Notes: generated by a model from the sequence alone, not told the origin. Numbered from the stretch's first letter, positions 33,784 to 43,201 are shown. The stretch: DNA of 64,000 nt from Enterocloster lavalensis (GCF_902364025.1 NZ_CABJCG010000027.1:6957-70956), one strand, 5' to 3'. Translations and numbers: made by a program.

Positions 33784-34665
33784 ATGGTTCAGGCTTATTA
33801 TGTGCCGCAGACGGTGGAGGAAGCCGCCGGGCTGCTTGAGAAGCATGCGGGAAAGGCCAGAATTATGGCCGGAGGAACGGATCTGGTGCTGGATATCAAG
33901 GACGGAAAGCACTGCCCGGAGTACCTGGTGGATATCACGAAGATAAAAGAGCTGAAACAAATTGAAGCGCGGGAGCAGACGATACTCATCGGGGCCGGAG
34001 TCACCCACAACCAGGCGGCGGCAAGCGCGCTTGTACAGGGGGGCGCCGCGTGTCTGGCCCAGGCCTCCTCCATGGTGGGTTCCCATCAGATTCGCAATTC
34101 CAGCACCCTGGCAGGCAACGTGGTGAACGCCCAACCGGCGGCGGACAGCGCGGTGGCGCTGGTGGCTCTGGGGGCCAGGGCCAGGATTCTGACCGGCCGG
34201 GAGGAAGCGCTTGTTCCGGTGGAGGAGCTGTACGCGGGGTTCGGAAAGAGTCATGTGGACAGCAGCAAGAGCATTCTGACAGGATTTCTGGTTCCGGCGG
34301 AAGCGGGAACCGGCAGCGGGTACATGCGGCTGCAGCAGCGGAAAGCCCTGGCTCTGCCCATGCTGTGCGTGGCCGCCTGGATCAGGCGGCAGGAGGGTAC
34401 GGTGAAGGAGGCGCGGATCGCCATGGCTCCGGTGGGAGTGGGGCCGGTAAGGGCCGTAGAGGCTGAGCATTTCCTTCTGGACAGAGAGGGCGGAGAGGCC
34501 CTGTGGTCCAGGGCCGGAGAGTTGGCCTTAAAGAACGCCAACCCCAGAGACAGCCTGGTGCGGGGGTCCAGAAAATACCGTCTGGAAGTCCTGCCCGCCC
34601 TGGTCCGGGAAGCACTCTCTATGGCCTGGGAGGACGCGGGGAGAAAGGAGGAGGCGCATGGATAA
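33784..34665 (+). CDS. Molybdenum hydroxylase FAD subunit (CoxM type), set 2
   Basis: 293 residues of ordinary CoxM: ARIMAGGTDLVLDIKDGK and VGSHQIRNSSTLAGNVVNAQ are the two FAD-binding loops. Unlike its counterpart in set 1 it has no inserted module and is of normal length. GAGAGGGGG precedes the ATG. It takes electrons from the 2Fe-2S subunit, whose gene overlaps by eight bases. Confidence 0.9.
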   Translation: MVQAYYVPQTVEEAAGLLEKHAGKARIMAGGTDLVLDIKDGKHCPEYLVDITKIKELKQIEAREQTILIGAGVTHNQAAASALVQGGAACLAQASSMVGSHQIRNSSTLAGNVVNAQPAADSAVALVALGARARILTGREEALVPVEELYAGFGKSHVDSSKSILTGFLVPAEAGTGSGYMRLQQRKALALPMLCVAAWIRRQEGTVKEARIAMAPVGVGPVRAVEAEHFLLDREGGEALWSRAGELALKNANPRDSLVRGSRKYRLEVLPALVREALSMAWEDAGRKEEAHG

Positions 34666-35170
34666 CCAGTTGGTTCATTTTACATTAAATGGAAAAGGAA
34701 TCTCTGTGGCCGTGGAACCCTTTGAGATGCTGGCCGACACGCTCCGCTGCCGTCTGAATCTGACCGGGACCAAGAAGGGCTGCGGTCAGGGGGAGTGCGG
34801 GGCGTGCACGGTGATCCTGGACGGGGATGCGGTGAATTCCTGCATGGTGCCGACGATCAAAGCGGATGGATGCCGGGTGGTCACCATCGAAGGTTTGGAA
34901 GAGAATGGAAAACTTCATCCGATCCAACAGGCGTTTGTGGATGCGGGCGCGGTGCAGTGCGGATTCTGCACGCCCGGCATGATTTTGTCCACCAAGGCGC
35001 TTCTGGATAAAAAGCCGGACCCCACGAAGGAGGAGATTCGCATCGCCCTGGCGGGAAATATCTGCCGCTGCACGGGTTATGTGAAGATCGAACAGGCGGT
35101 GGAGCTGGCGGCAAACGCCATCCGGCGAAACCATGAGAACCAAACGGCGGAAGGGAGGTATGGCGGATGA
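34658..35170 (+). CDS. Molybdenum hydroxylase [2Fe-2S] subunit (CoxS type), set 2
   Basis: 170 residues with the two [2Fe-2S] motifs CGQGECGAC and CGFCTPG ... CRCTGY, all standard. Overlaps its neighbours on both sides, so the three genes are one translationally coupled unit in the order FAD, Fe-S, Mo. Confidence 0.93.
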   Translation: MDNQLVHFTLNGKGISVAVEPFEMLADTLRCRLNLTGTKKGCGQGECGACTVILDGDAVNSCMVPTIKADGCRVVTIEGLEENGKLHPIQQAFVDAGAVQCGFCTPGMILSTKALLDKKPDPTKEEIRIALAGNICRCTGYVKIEQAVELAANAIRRNHENQTAEGRYGG

Positions 35171-37425
35171 AACCTGATGGAGCGGTAGGAAGATCCATTC
35201 CGAGAATCGATGCGGTGGAGAAGGTGACGGGGGAGGCCATTTTTACAACAGACCTGGATTTCCCCGGAATGCTTTACGCCAAGGTTTTGCGAAGCCCTTA
35301 TCCCCACGCGCGCATTGTATCCATAGATATCTCCCAGGCGGAGAAGCTGCCCGGAGTGGCCGCGGTGGCTACCTGGGAAAATACCACGGACGTGCGGTAT
35401 AACGGTTCCTGCAGCGAGGCCAATCCCCCGGCGGTGCCCGTGGAGGATGAGCAGATCTTTAACCGGGAGCTGCGCTATGTGGGCGACGAGGTGGCGGCGG
35501 TAGCGGCCGACAGCGAGGAGACGGCCCTGGCCGCGCTGAAGCTGATTCGGGTGGAATACGAGGAGCTCCCGGCGGTTTACGACCCGTTGGAGGCCATGAA
35601 GCCAGAGGCGCCCGCGGTCCATCCCTGTTTTCTGGGCAATAACATCGCCGGCATGGCAAAGTTCCCCATGGGGGACATTGAACAGGGCTTTGCTGAGAGC
35701 GACGTGGTGATCGAAGAGCGCTATAAACTCCCGGTGGTGAAGCACTGTCAGCTGGAAACCCAGTCCGCGGTGGCAAGCTTTACGAGATCAGGAAAACTGA
35801 CCGTCTGGTCCACCACCCAGAGTCCCCATCCCTTAAGGGGGCTTCTGGCCAGGCTGTTCGGCCTTCCAGCCGGCAGCGTCCGGGTCCTCAATCCGCCTTA
35901 CATCGGCGGCGCCTTCGGCTCCCATGTGGGCACCAGCGCCAAGGCGGAGCCCATTGCGGCGGCTCTGGCGATTATGGCGAAAAAGCCCGTGCGTCTCGTC
36001 TATGACCGCAAGGAAGATTTTATCGCGTCGCCCACCAGGCATTCCGGCTATATCACGGTGAAGCTGGGGGCCATGAAGGACGGCACGCTGAAGGCATTAT
36101 ATTTAAATGCGGTTTTGAATACGGGCGCCTACGCCTGCGCGGGCCCGGATGTGACGGCGGTGCTGGGCGTCACAAACATCAGCATTTACCAGATCCCCAA
36201 TGTGATGTACGACGGGCTGTGCGTTTACACGAATACCACCACGGCCGGGGCCATGAGAGGATTCGGCAATCCCCAGGGGAATTTTGCGGTGGAGTCCACT
36301 ATGGACCTGATGGCGGAAAAGCTGGGCATGGACAGTGTCGCGCTGCGGCTGAAAAACGTCATGACACCCTACGCGCCCTGGCTTCCGCCCTACCCCTGCG
36401 CCACCGTGGGACTGGCGGAGTGCATCGAGCGCGGTGCGAAGCAGATCGGATGGGAGCGCCGCCACGGGAAAATGACCGGCGACAAGCCTTACAAGGTCCG
36501 CGGCATCGGCATGGCGGCAGGGACGCATCTGAGCAATTCCTGGCCCTTTGCCGTGGAATTTGACAACGCGTATCTGGCGCTTCAGGAGGACGGCTCCGCC
36601 CAGCTGGCAGCTGGCGTGCCGGATATGGGGCAGGGCATCGCCACCACGCTGTCCCAGGTGGCCGCCTCGTCTCTGGGCATCGACGTGGAGCAGGTGCACA
36701 TCGTGTTTGGGGACACCCAGAGCACGCCCTACGATATCGGAAGCCATGCCAGCAGAACCCTCTATTCCGCAGGCACGGCGGTGAACGCGGCGGGTAAGGA
36801 TGCCAGGGGAAAACTGTTCGCCTTTTTAGCGGGACAGATGGGCGTGCCGGAGGAGAGTCTGGACATGGAAAACGGACAGATCACGGTGAACGGGAAGGAG
36901 ACCATGACCATAAAGGAAGCCGCCCACATGTTGCACCGGAACAACCGTCAGATTGTGGGACTGGGCCAGACGGTGCCCTTTAACGCGCCGCCATGGCACG
37001 CCCATTTCGCGGAGGTGGAGGTGGACACCAGAACGGGTCAGGTGACCGTGCTGCGGGTGGTGGCCGCTCACGATGTGGGCCGTGCCATCAATCCGGACAT
37101 CGTGGAGGGACAGATCCAGGGCTCCGTGCTTCAGGGCATCGGGTACGCCCTGAGCGAGCAGATCGTGTACGACGCCCGCGGAAAACAGGCCCAGGACAGC
37201 TTTCACAAGTATTACCTGCCCACGATCATGGAAGTTCCGCAGATTGAGACCATTCTGGTGGAGACAAATGAACCCAGCGGGCCCTTTGGGGCCAAGGGTG
37301 TGGGCGAGTGCGGCCTGGTACCCACCGCCGCGGCCATTGCCAGCGCGGTGGAAAATGCCATCGGAGTCCGGTTCCATGAGATTCCGATGACGGAAGAGCG
37401 TGTTTTGGAAGCATTGGGACGATGA
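35167..37425 (+). CDS. Molybdenum hydroxylase molybdopterin subunit (CoxL type), set 2
   Basis: 752 residues. The pterin loop reads YIGGAFGSHVGT, where many relatives have GGGFGGK. The active-site Glu is in AKGVGECGLVP near the end. Clear full-length member of the xanthine dehydrogenase/aldehyde oxidase large subunits; the substrate probably differs from that of set 1, given the different pterin loop and operon order. A terminator follows directly. Confidence 0.9.
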   Translation: MKPDGAVGRSIPRIDAVEKVTGEAIFTTDLDFPGMLYAKVLRSPYPHARIVSIDISQAEKLPGVAAVATWENTTDVRYNGSCSEANPPAVPVEDEQIFNRELRYVGDEVAAVAADSEETALAALKLIRVEYEELPAVYDPLEAMKPEAPAVHPCFLGNNIAGMAKFPMGDIEQGFAESDVVIEERYKLPVVKHCQLETQSAVASFTRSGKLTVWSTTQSPHPLRGLLARLFGLPAGSVRVLNPPYIGGAFGSHVGTSAKAEPIAAALAIMAKKPVRLVYDRKEDFIASPTRHSGYITVKLGAMKDGTLKALYLNAVLNTGAYACAGPDVTAVLGVTNISIYQIPNVMYDGLCVYTNTTTAGAMRGFGNPQGNFAVESTMDLMAEKLGMDSVALRLKNVMTPYAPWLPPYPCATVGLAECIERGAKQIGWERRHGKMTGDKPYKVRGIGMAAGTHLSNSWPFAVEFDNAYLALQEDGSAQLAAGVPDMGQGIATTLSQVAASSLGIDVEQVHIVFGDTQSTPYDIGSHASRTLYSAGTAVNAAGKDARGKLFAFLAGQMGVPEESLDMENGQITVNGKETMTIKEAAHMLHRNNRQIVGLGQTVPFNAPPWHAHFAEVEVDTRTGQVTVLRVVAAHDVGRAINPDIVEGQIQGSVLQGIGYALSEQIVYDARGKQAQDSFHKYYLPTIMEVPQIETILVETNEPSGPFGAKGVGECGLVPTAAAIASAVENAIGVRFHEIPMTEERVLEALGR

Positions 37426-37430
37426 CGGCA

Positions 37431-37478
37431 CAGCCGTCCGGCACCATTAAAAATGGAGGCCGGGCGGTTGTTTTTTTG
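37431..37478 (+). terminator. Terminator of the second molybdenum-hydroxylase operon
   Basis: CAGCCGTCCGGCACC ... GGAGGCCGGGCGGTTG forms a GC-rich stem followed by TTTTTTT. Confidence 0.85.
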
Positions 37479-37486
37479 CTGCGGGA

Positions 37487-37515
37487 TTGTACGAAAGAAT
37501 CGGATATGGTAGTAT
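37487..37515 (+). promoter_or_regulatory. Candidate promoter of the first LysR gene
   Basis: TTGTAC at 37487-37492, a 17-base spacer and TAGTAT at 37510-37515, 45 bases before the LysR start. Confidence 0.5.
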
Positions 37516-37559
37516 GGTAGACAGAAAGCCGGTTCACGATTTCCGGCGGAGGAGACCAT

Positions 37560-38474
37560 ATGCAGATACAGCAACTCGTATATTTTATGAAAATCGCGGA
37601 ACTGGGGAGCATGAACAAAGCGGCTGCGGAGCTGCTTATGACCCAGCCCAACTTAAGCCGGGCCATGATGAATCTGGAGGATGAGCTGCACATCAGGATT
37701 TTCACGCGCAACAACAAGGGCGTTGTCCTGACAGAGGACGGAAAACAGCTTTACCAGTACGCCAGGACCATTTTGAATCAGATGGAGCTGATCGAGGGTA
37801 TCGCCTCCCGGGAGGCCACGCCCATTCTATCCATCGCCTCCTACCCCATGGTGTCGGTTTCCCGGCTGGTCAGCCGGGTATACAACCTCCACAAGGGGGA
37901 GAACATCAAAATCCAGCTGCTGGAGCGCAGGCTGCAGCAGGTTATCGAGACGGTGGAACGCGGGGAGGCGGAGCTGGGGGTCCTGCTCTACAACAGCGTC
38001 CAGGGCAAGGAAGTGAAGCATATGCTTCAATATAAAAACATGGAATACAATTTTCTCGGGACGGACACCTGGTACGCCAACGTAGGGCCTTACAGCCCTC
38101 TTTACGACCGGAAGGAGGTGTCGGCGGAGGAACTGCTGCATTATCCGGTGGTGCGGATGCCGGACGACTATTTCTCCAATCTGACGTTTTATCTGGCGGT
38201 GGGCGGCGTTTTGCTGACCGAATTCAAGAAAGTGGTGTACATGAGCGACAACGCGGCGGCCGTCAACATGCTGAAATACACGGACGTATTCCGTTTTGGC
38301 TCCAGGATCAACAGCGGGGAGTTCGCGCTCCACGGCATCCGGACCATTCCCATTAAGGACTGCGGGGTGGAAATCAGCGTTGCCTGGATCCGCAGGAAAA
38401 AGGAGATACTGAGCCCGGTTGCCCGGGAATTCACGCAGATACTGGAGGCGTGGGTGGGGGAGGTGCTGGGATGA
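37560..38474 (+). CDS. LysR family transcriptional regulator (first)
   Basis: 304 residues: N-terminal winged HTH (QQLVYFMKIAELGSMNKAAA ... TQPNLSRAMMNLEDEL) and a LysR effector domain. GCGGAGG precedes the ATG. A second LysR gene follows after 33 bases. The pair lies between the molybdenum-hydroxylase operon and the DUF3100 transporter operon, in the same direction as both, so either could be its target. The proteins are clearly different and not a recent duplication. Confidence 0.9.
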   Translation: MQIQQLVYFMKIAELGSMNKAAAELLMTQPNLSRAMMNLEDELHIRIFTRNNKGVVLTEDGKQLYQYARTILNQMELIEGIASREATPILSIASYPMVSVSRLVSRVYNLHKGENIKIQLLERRLQQVIETVERGEAELGVLLYNSVQGKEVKHMLQYKNMEYNFLGTDTWYANVGPYSPLYDRKEVSAEELLHYPVVRMPDDYFSNLTFYLAVGGVLLTEFKKVVYMSDNAAAVNMLKYTDVFRFGSRINSGEFALHGIRTIPIKDCGVEISVAWIRRKKEILSPVAREFTQILEAWVGEVLG

Positions 38475-38507
38475 GGGAAATGGGGATAATTTTGGCGGAG
38501 GGTACAT

Positions 38508-39419
38508 ATGACCATACAGCAGATGAAATATTTTATTGCAGTTGCAGATTCCGGCTCCATCAGCGAGGCGGCAAAACGGCTGTACGCGGCTCAATCCAGC
38601 GTGTCCAGCGCGATCAAGGAGATTGAGTTCTATTACGGCATCACCGCTTTTTCGCGGGAATCCAAAGGTGCATGCCTGACAAAGGAAGGGGAGGAGCTGC
38701 TCATTGAATTCAAAGGGATTTTAACCCGACTGGAGTTTCTGGATGAAAAGTACCTGGGCAAACACCGCAGCTACCAGGGATTTTCCGTGTCCGCCCAACA
38801 CCATATCTGCGGCATGGATTCTTTCATATCCGCTATCAACAGCGTTGAGGGAGAGACCTATGAATTTGGCTTTTACGAGTGTAAGACCCTGGAAATTCTG
38901 GAGCGGGTCGACCGGGGAATGGACGATCTGGGCATCATTTTCTTCTCGGGCCAGCGCAGGGAACAGATGATGCAGGAGTTCCGCAACCGCCATCTGACCT
39001 ACCACCACCTTTCGTACAAGAAGGCCCACATCTATCTGTCCCAGACCCATCCCCTGGCAAAATACCAGGAGATTCCCATGGAAGAGCTGGAGCAGTATCC
39101 CTATGTGGCGTACGACAGGACGTCGGAAGCGAATCTGGCCTATACGGACCGGGCGCCATTTCTGCGTTTGAAGAAAATTATCTATGTGTCGGACCGGGCC
39201 TCCACCTACTCCCTGCTCAGATGGTGCAACGGTTTTGTGGTGGGCAGCGGTTACCACTCATCGGACCGGTATTACAGCGATATTGTATGCCGCCCGCTTC
39301 AGAATGGGATCGATCTGGACGTGGGCTGGGTGGCGAAGAACAAGCGCATTCTGCCGGAGATAGCTGGCCGGTTCATCAATCTGATGGCCAGCCGTGAGCT
39401 GGGGCGGGAGGAGCAATAA
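38508..39419 (+). CDS. LysR family transcriptional regulator (second)
   Basis: 303 residues with HTH (QQMKYFIAVADSGSISEAAK ... AQSSVSSAIKEIE) and effector-binding domain. GGAGG lies a few bases before the ATG. Ends at a strong terminator, so the two LysR genes probably make one transcript separate from the DUF3100 operon 100 bases downstream. Confidence 0.9.
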   Translation: MTIQQMKYFIAVADSGSISEAAKRLYAAQSSVSSAIKEIEFYYGITAFSRESKGACLTKEGEELLIEFKGILTRLEFLDEKYLGKHRSYQGFSVSAQHHICGMDSFISAINSVEGETYEFGFYECKTLEILERVDRGMDDLGIIFFSGQRREQMMQEFRNRHLTYHHLSYKKAHIYLSQTHPLAKYQEIPMEELEQYPYVAYDRTSEANLAYTDRAPFLRLKKIIYVSDRASTYSLLRWCNGFVVGSGYHSSDRYYSDIVCRPLQNGIDLDVGWVAKNKRILPEIAGRFINLMASRELGREEQ

Positions 39420-39423
39420 TCGG

Positions 39424-39452
39424 AAAAAGCGATGGATATCCATCGCTTTTTT
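39424..39452 (+). terminator. Perfect terminator hairpin after the LysR pair
   Basis: AAAAAGCGATGG-ATAT-CCATCGCTTTTTT, a 12-pair stem with the tetraloop ATAT and a T run. Confidence 0.92.
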
Positions 39453-39519
39453 GCTTGTTCCCGAAGACTTTGTTCTATGTTATCTTAGAGACATAAAATA
39501 TTTGAGAAGGAGAAGTGGT

Positions 39520-40335
39520 ATGGGAAAGCTAAAAACAGTTGTTGTAAAGTACTGGAAGGTTTATGCGGCCGCGCTGGTCATTGCGGTTATCTGCGATTTG
39601 ATCGGGACGGTCAAACTGAACATCGGGATCGGAACGCTGACCATATTCCCCATGGTGTTTGCAACGATAATCGGGGGAATATTGGGGCCGGACGCGTTTA
39701 AACTCTTTAAAGTTCCGGAATCCAGGCTGGGGGGCAGCCTGGTGCTGGTGGTGCTCGCGCCGTTTATGGCCAAAATGGGGGTTTCGGCCGGCGCCAATCT
39801 GTCAAAACTTGTCTCCGTGGGACCGGCGCTGATTTTACAGGAATTCGGGAATCTGGGAACCATTCTGTTCTCGCTCCCCATCGCACTTTTTCTGGGGCTT
39901 AAGAAGGAGGCCATCGGGGCCTGCTATTCAGTCAACCGGGATTCCAACCTGGGGCTGACGACGGATATCTATGGACCGGACGCCCCGGAGACAAGAGGGA
40001 CCTTTGCCGTGTACATTGTAGGTTGCGTGATTGGTACGGTGTTCCTCAGCATTCTTGCCAGCGTGGTGGCGTCGTTTGACATTCTCCATCCTCTGGCGCT
40101 TGGCATGGCAAGCGGGATTGGAGCGGGTTCCATGATGACGGCTGCAGCGGGCACGCTGGGGGAAATTTATCCCCAGTACGCGGAGGATATCCTGGTTATG
40201 GACGGCGCCAGCGATATGCTGACCGGCATTACCGGCATCTATATGGGAACCTTTGTGGGGCTGCCGCTGACGCGCAAACTGTACGCAATACTGGAGCCGA
40301 GAATCGGCCGCATTATAAATAAGGAGGCAAACTGA
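39520..40335 (+). CDS. DUF3100 membrane protein, probable transporter subunit
   Basis: 271 residues with about eight hydrophobic segments; motifs RLGGSLVLVVLAPFMAK, GACYSVNRDSNLGLTTDIYG and GMASGIGAGSMMTAAAG match DUF3100. The start at 39520 has GAAGGAGAAG before it. The next gene overlaps by one base and codes a second small membrane protein, so the two probably form one carrier. The amidohydrolase that follows suggests uptake or export of an amide or ring compound; no member's substrate is known to me. Confidence 0.8.
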   Translation: MGKLKTVVVKYWKVYAAALVIAVICDLIGTVKLNIGIGTLTIFPMVFATIIGGILGPDAFKLFKVPESRLGGSLVLVVLAPFMAKMGVSAGANLSKLVSVGPALILQEFGNLGTILFSLPIALFLGLKKEAIGACYSVNRDSNLGLTTDIYGPDAPETRGTFAVYIVGCVIGTVFLSILASVVASFDILHPLALGMASGIGAGSMMTAAAGTLGEIYPQYAEDILVMDGASDMLTGITGIYMGTFVGLPLTRKLYAILEPRIGRIINKEAN

Positions 40336-40796
40336 TGGTCAGAAAATATTTTATTCAACAGGTGGGACTGCTTTTGATGGTGGCAGTGATTATCATGATC
40401 ACCAATATAATTGGCTACGGCATGCCTCTGGCGGACACAATCAAGGGGGTGCTTGTACTCTGCGCCATCGCTCTTTTCGGACTGACGGTCAGCAAGTTTA
40501 TGAGCCGGTACGTCAAGCTTCCGTCCATGATGTACGTGTCCCTGACGGGCCTGCTGCTGGCCTCGCCCATTTCCCCGGTAAAGGACATTATCATCGGCGT
40601 GACGTCCCAGGTGGCGTTTTTAGCCCCAACCACGGCCATGGGAGCGTTCGCCGGAATCTCCCTGGGCAAGGATTTAAAGGATTTTGCGAAAATGGGTTGG
40701 AAATTGATCATAATCACGTTGTTTGTCATTGCCGGAACCTTCGTTTTCTCGGCAATCGTAGCGGACGCCGTGCTGCGCTTTACAGGCGCCATTTGA
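40335..40796 (+). CDS. Small membrane protein, partner of the DUF3100 protein
   Basis: 153 residues with four or five membrane segments (QVGLLLMVAVIIMITNIIG; MMYVSLTGLLLASPISPV; LIIITLFVIAGTFVFSAIV). The repeated small-residue motif AFLAPTTAMGAFAGISLGK recalls LysO/DUF340-like exporters. Start codon overlaps the preceding stop. Family not recognised with certainty. Confidence 0.7.
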   Translation: MVRKYFIQQVGLLLMVAVIIMITNIIGYGMPLADTIKGVLVLCAIALFGLTVSKFMSRYVKLPSMMYVSLTGLLLASPISPVKDIIIGVTSQVAFLAPTTAMGAFAGISLGKDLKDFAKMGWKLIIITLFVIAGTFVFSAIVADAVLRFTGAI

Positions 40797-40814
40797 TGTG
40801 AGGGAGGAAGAAAC

Positions 40815-42149
40815 ATGAAAAACTGCGATATTTTAATCAAGGGCTGTGAAATCCTGGGGCCCGGAATGAGCGTGACCGGGCCGTGCTCAGTGGCGATCCA
40901 TAAGTCTCTCATCGAGAAGATCGGGCCTTCGGACCAGGTGGAGAAGGAGTATCTGGGCGGCACGGTGGTGGATGGCAGAGGAAAGCTGCTCATGCCGGGA
41001 ATGGTGGACGGACATACCCATACCTGCCAGCAGCTTCTAAGAGGCCGCGTGTCGGACGAATATCCCATGATATGGACAAGGTTTTTGGTGCCGTTTGAGA
41101 GCAATCTGAAACCGGAGGATACCAGGATCAGCGGGCAGCTGGCCTGCCTGGAAATGATCAAGAGCGGGACCACAGCGTTTGCAGATTCCGGCGGCGTTCA
41201 CATGGATCAGGTGGCGGAGGCGGTGATCGAGTCCGGAATGCGGGCGGCAATCGCCAAATCCACCATGGATATGGGAGATATTGTCAGCGGGGCGATGAAG
41301 GAAACGGCTCAGGAAGCGGTGGAGCGTACCAGGGATTTGTACCGCAGCTACCACGGAGCCGGGGACGGAAGGGTGAGCATATGGTTTGCGATCCGGCAGG
41401 TCATGACCTGTTCCCGGGAATTGATCGCCATGGTCAGGGACGCGGCCGCCGAACTCCATACGGGGATTCACGCCCACCTGTGCGAGCACAGGGACGAGGT
41501 GATTTTCTGCCTGAAGAATTATCAGAAGCGCCCGGCCCAGTTTCTGGATGAAATGGGGGTGCTGGGGCCAAACCTGCTCACCGCCCACAATGTTATGCTG
41601 TCGGATGAGGATATCCGGTGTATGGCAGAACGCGGGGTAAAGGTGATACACTGCCCCCGTGCGAACCTGGCGTACCATGGATTTCCCAAAACGCCGCAGA
41701 TTTTGAGAGAGGGTTTGAACGTGGGCCTGGGCAGCGACGGAGCGGCCCCTTCGAATCTGGACCTGTTCGATGAGATCAAGGTGCTGCGCTATGCGATGCT
41801 GGCATACTGGGGGCTTCCCTACTTCAACCCGGTTGTCATGACCTGCCCCACGCTCCTTAAGATGGCTTCCCAGGGCGGTGCCAACGCTTTGGGCCTTGGT
41901 TCAAGCATCGGAAGCGTGGAGGAAGGCAAAAAGGCGGACGTGATACTGTTAAAGACCGAACAGCCCCATATCCGGCCGACACAGAATCTGGTAAACAGCC
42001 TTGTGGATGCGGCCTGCGGGCACGATGTGACGGATTCCATCATTGACGGCAAATTGGTGATGAAGGACAGAATCGTCCTGACGCTGGACGAGGAAAAGAT
42101 CCGGTATGAGGCAGCGGCTCACATGGAGCAGATTATGAGACGGGTCTGA
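40815..42149 (+). CDS. Metal-dependent amidohydrolase (TRZ/ATZ, SAH-deaminase-like)
   Basis: 444 residues. DGHTHTCQQLLRGR gives the HxH metal site, HLCEHRDE and HNVMLS further ligands, HCPRANL and GLGSDGAAPSNLDLF the catalytic Asp. This is the pattern of TRZ/ATZ-type deaminases and dechlorinases (S-adenosylhomocysteine, guanine, cytosine or triazine substrates). It removes an amino group or similar from a nitrogen ring in the cytoplasm. Eighteen bases after the DUF3100 partner and eleven before YitT, in one operon. Confidence 0.88.
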   Translation: MKNCDILIKGCEILGPGMSVTGPCSVAIHKSLIEKIGPSDQVEKEYLGGTVVDGRGKLLMPGMVDGHTHTCQQLLRGRVSDEYPMIWTRFLVPFESNLKPEDTRISGQLACLEMIKSGTTAFADSGGVHMDQVAEAVIESGMRAAIAKSTMDMGDIVSGAMKETAQEAVERTRDLYRSYHGAGDGRVSIWFAIRQVMTCSRELIAMVRDAAAELHTGIHAHLCEHRDEVIFCLKNYQKRPAQFLDEMGVLGPNLLTAHNVMLSDEDIRCMAERGVKVIHCPRANLAYHGFPKTPQILREGLNVGLGSDGAAPSNLDLFDEIKVLRYAMLAYWGLPYFNPVVMTCPTLLKMASQGGANALGLGSSIGSVEEGKKADVILLKTEQPHIRPTQNLVNSLVDAACGHDVTDSIIDGKLVMKDRIVLTLDEEKIRYEAAAHMEQIMRRV

Positions 42150-42160
42150 CGGCGCAGGAA

Positions 42161-43054
42161 ATGGAAGCGAGACGAAATAAGATACATGGGGAACCGCATC
42201 ATCTGTTCTGGTCCATCTGCGGGGTAGTGTTTTTTGCCACAGCTTATCGTTGGTTCCTGGTTCCGGCCGGCCTGTACGGGGGTGGGTTTACCGGAATCGC
42301 CCAGCTGATCAAGCTGTTTTTGCAGGAGATTGTGGGAATCGGGATACCGGAGGAGATGGATTTGACAGGGGTGATTTTCTGGTGCATTAACCTTCCTCTG
42401 TTTGCCCTGGGCTATAAGTGCCTTGGCGGAAAATTCCTGTACCGGACCATCCTGGCGGTGTTTATCCAATCCCTGCTTCTGACCTTTATACCGGCTCCGT
42501 CCAGCCCGCTTTTAGACGATCTGCTCTTAAACTGCATGATTGGCGGCGCCCTGTCCGGGCTTGGGGTGGGAATGACCCTGCGGGCGGGCGGTTCCGGCGG
42601 CGGGCTCGATATCCTGGGCATGTACTGCGCCAAGAAGCTGCCCGATTTCAGCGTGGGGAAAATTAACGTGTTGACCAACGCGTTGATCTATCTGGCCGCA
42701 GCCATACGCTACGACTTTGAAATAGCGGCATACTCCATGGTATTTGCGGTGGCGGCGGGGGTTGTGACGGACTGCACCCACGACCAGAATATTAAAATAG
42801 CGGCATTCATTGTGACGGAAAATAAAATGCTGGGGGATCGCATCAGCAAGGCCGTGTGCAGGGGCGTCACCAGCTGGGAGGGCTGGGGGGAGCACAGCCG
42901 CCAGGGAAAGACCGTTCACATGGTTGTGGTCAGCAAATATGAGCTTCAGGGAATAAAGCGGCTGATCAAACAAGAGGATCCCCAGGCATTTGTCATGATC
43001 CTTTTGCCAGAGACAACCATGGGGAATTTTGAGAAACGGCTGGAAGTTTTATAA
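42161..43054 (+). CDS. YitT family membrane protein
   Basis: 297 residues: five to six membrane helices with the YitT_membrane motif (GLYGGGFTGIAQLIK; GMTLRAGGSGGGLDILGMYC) and a C-terminal DUF2179 domain (QGKTVHMVVVSKYELQGIKR). Function of the family is unclear. Last gene of the DUF3100 operon, closed by a terminator. Confidence 0.88.
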   Translation: MEARRNKIHGEPHHLFWSICGVVFFATAYRWFLVPAGLYGGGFTGIAQLIKLFLQEIVGIGIPEEMDLTGVIFWCINLPLFALGYKCLGGKFLYRTILAVFIQSLLLTFIPAPSSPLLDDLLLNCMIGGALSGLGVGMTLRAGGSGGGLDILGMYCAKKLPDFSVGKINVLTNALIYLAAAIRYDFEIAAYSMVFAVAAGVVTDCTHDQNIKIAAFIVTENKMLGDRISKAVCRGVTSWEGWGEHSRQGKTVHMVVVSKYELQGIKRLIKQEDPQAFVMILLPETTMGNFEKRLEVL

Positions 43055-43087
43055 TTGCTGCGAAGCAGCCGGGGGGAATATCGTTTC

Positions 43088-43116
43088 AGGGCATCCGAGA
43101 GATGCCCTGATTTTTT
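43088..43116 (+). terminator. Terminator after the YitT gene
   Basis: AGGGCATC-CGAGA-GATGCCCT followed by GATTTTTT. Confidence 0.9.
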
Positions 43117-43171
43117 GCCGTTTCCCACTGGCTATGCTTTTTAATTATAGCTGAGAGATAAGAAACTGAGA

Positions 43172-43201
43172 TTATGCAGATATCCGTTCCTGCGCTATAA
43201 T
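43172..43201 (+). promoter_or_regulatory. Candidate promoter for the M20 peptidase gene
   Basis: TATAAT at 43196-43201 with a weak -35 TTATGC at 43172-43177, 18-base spacer, about 95 bases before the gene. Confidence 0.4.

Noticed and set aside
27684..42149. The purine/uric acid degradation cluster (ygf/yge type) of gut anaerobes
   Set aside because: Mo hydroxylases, a MocA-like gene, a GltD-like module and an amidohydrolase are suggestive, but the ammonia-lyase, carbamoyltransferase-like and dihydropyrimidinase genes of that cluster are missing and the amidohydrolase is not SsnA-like in its metal motif.
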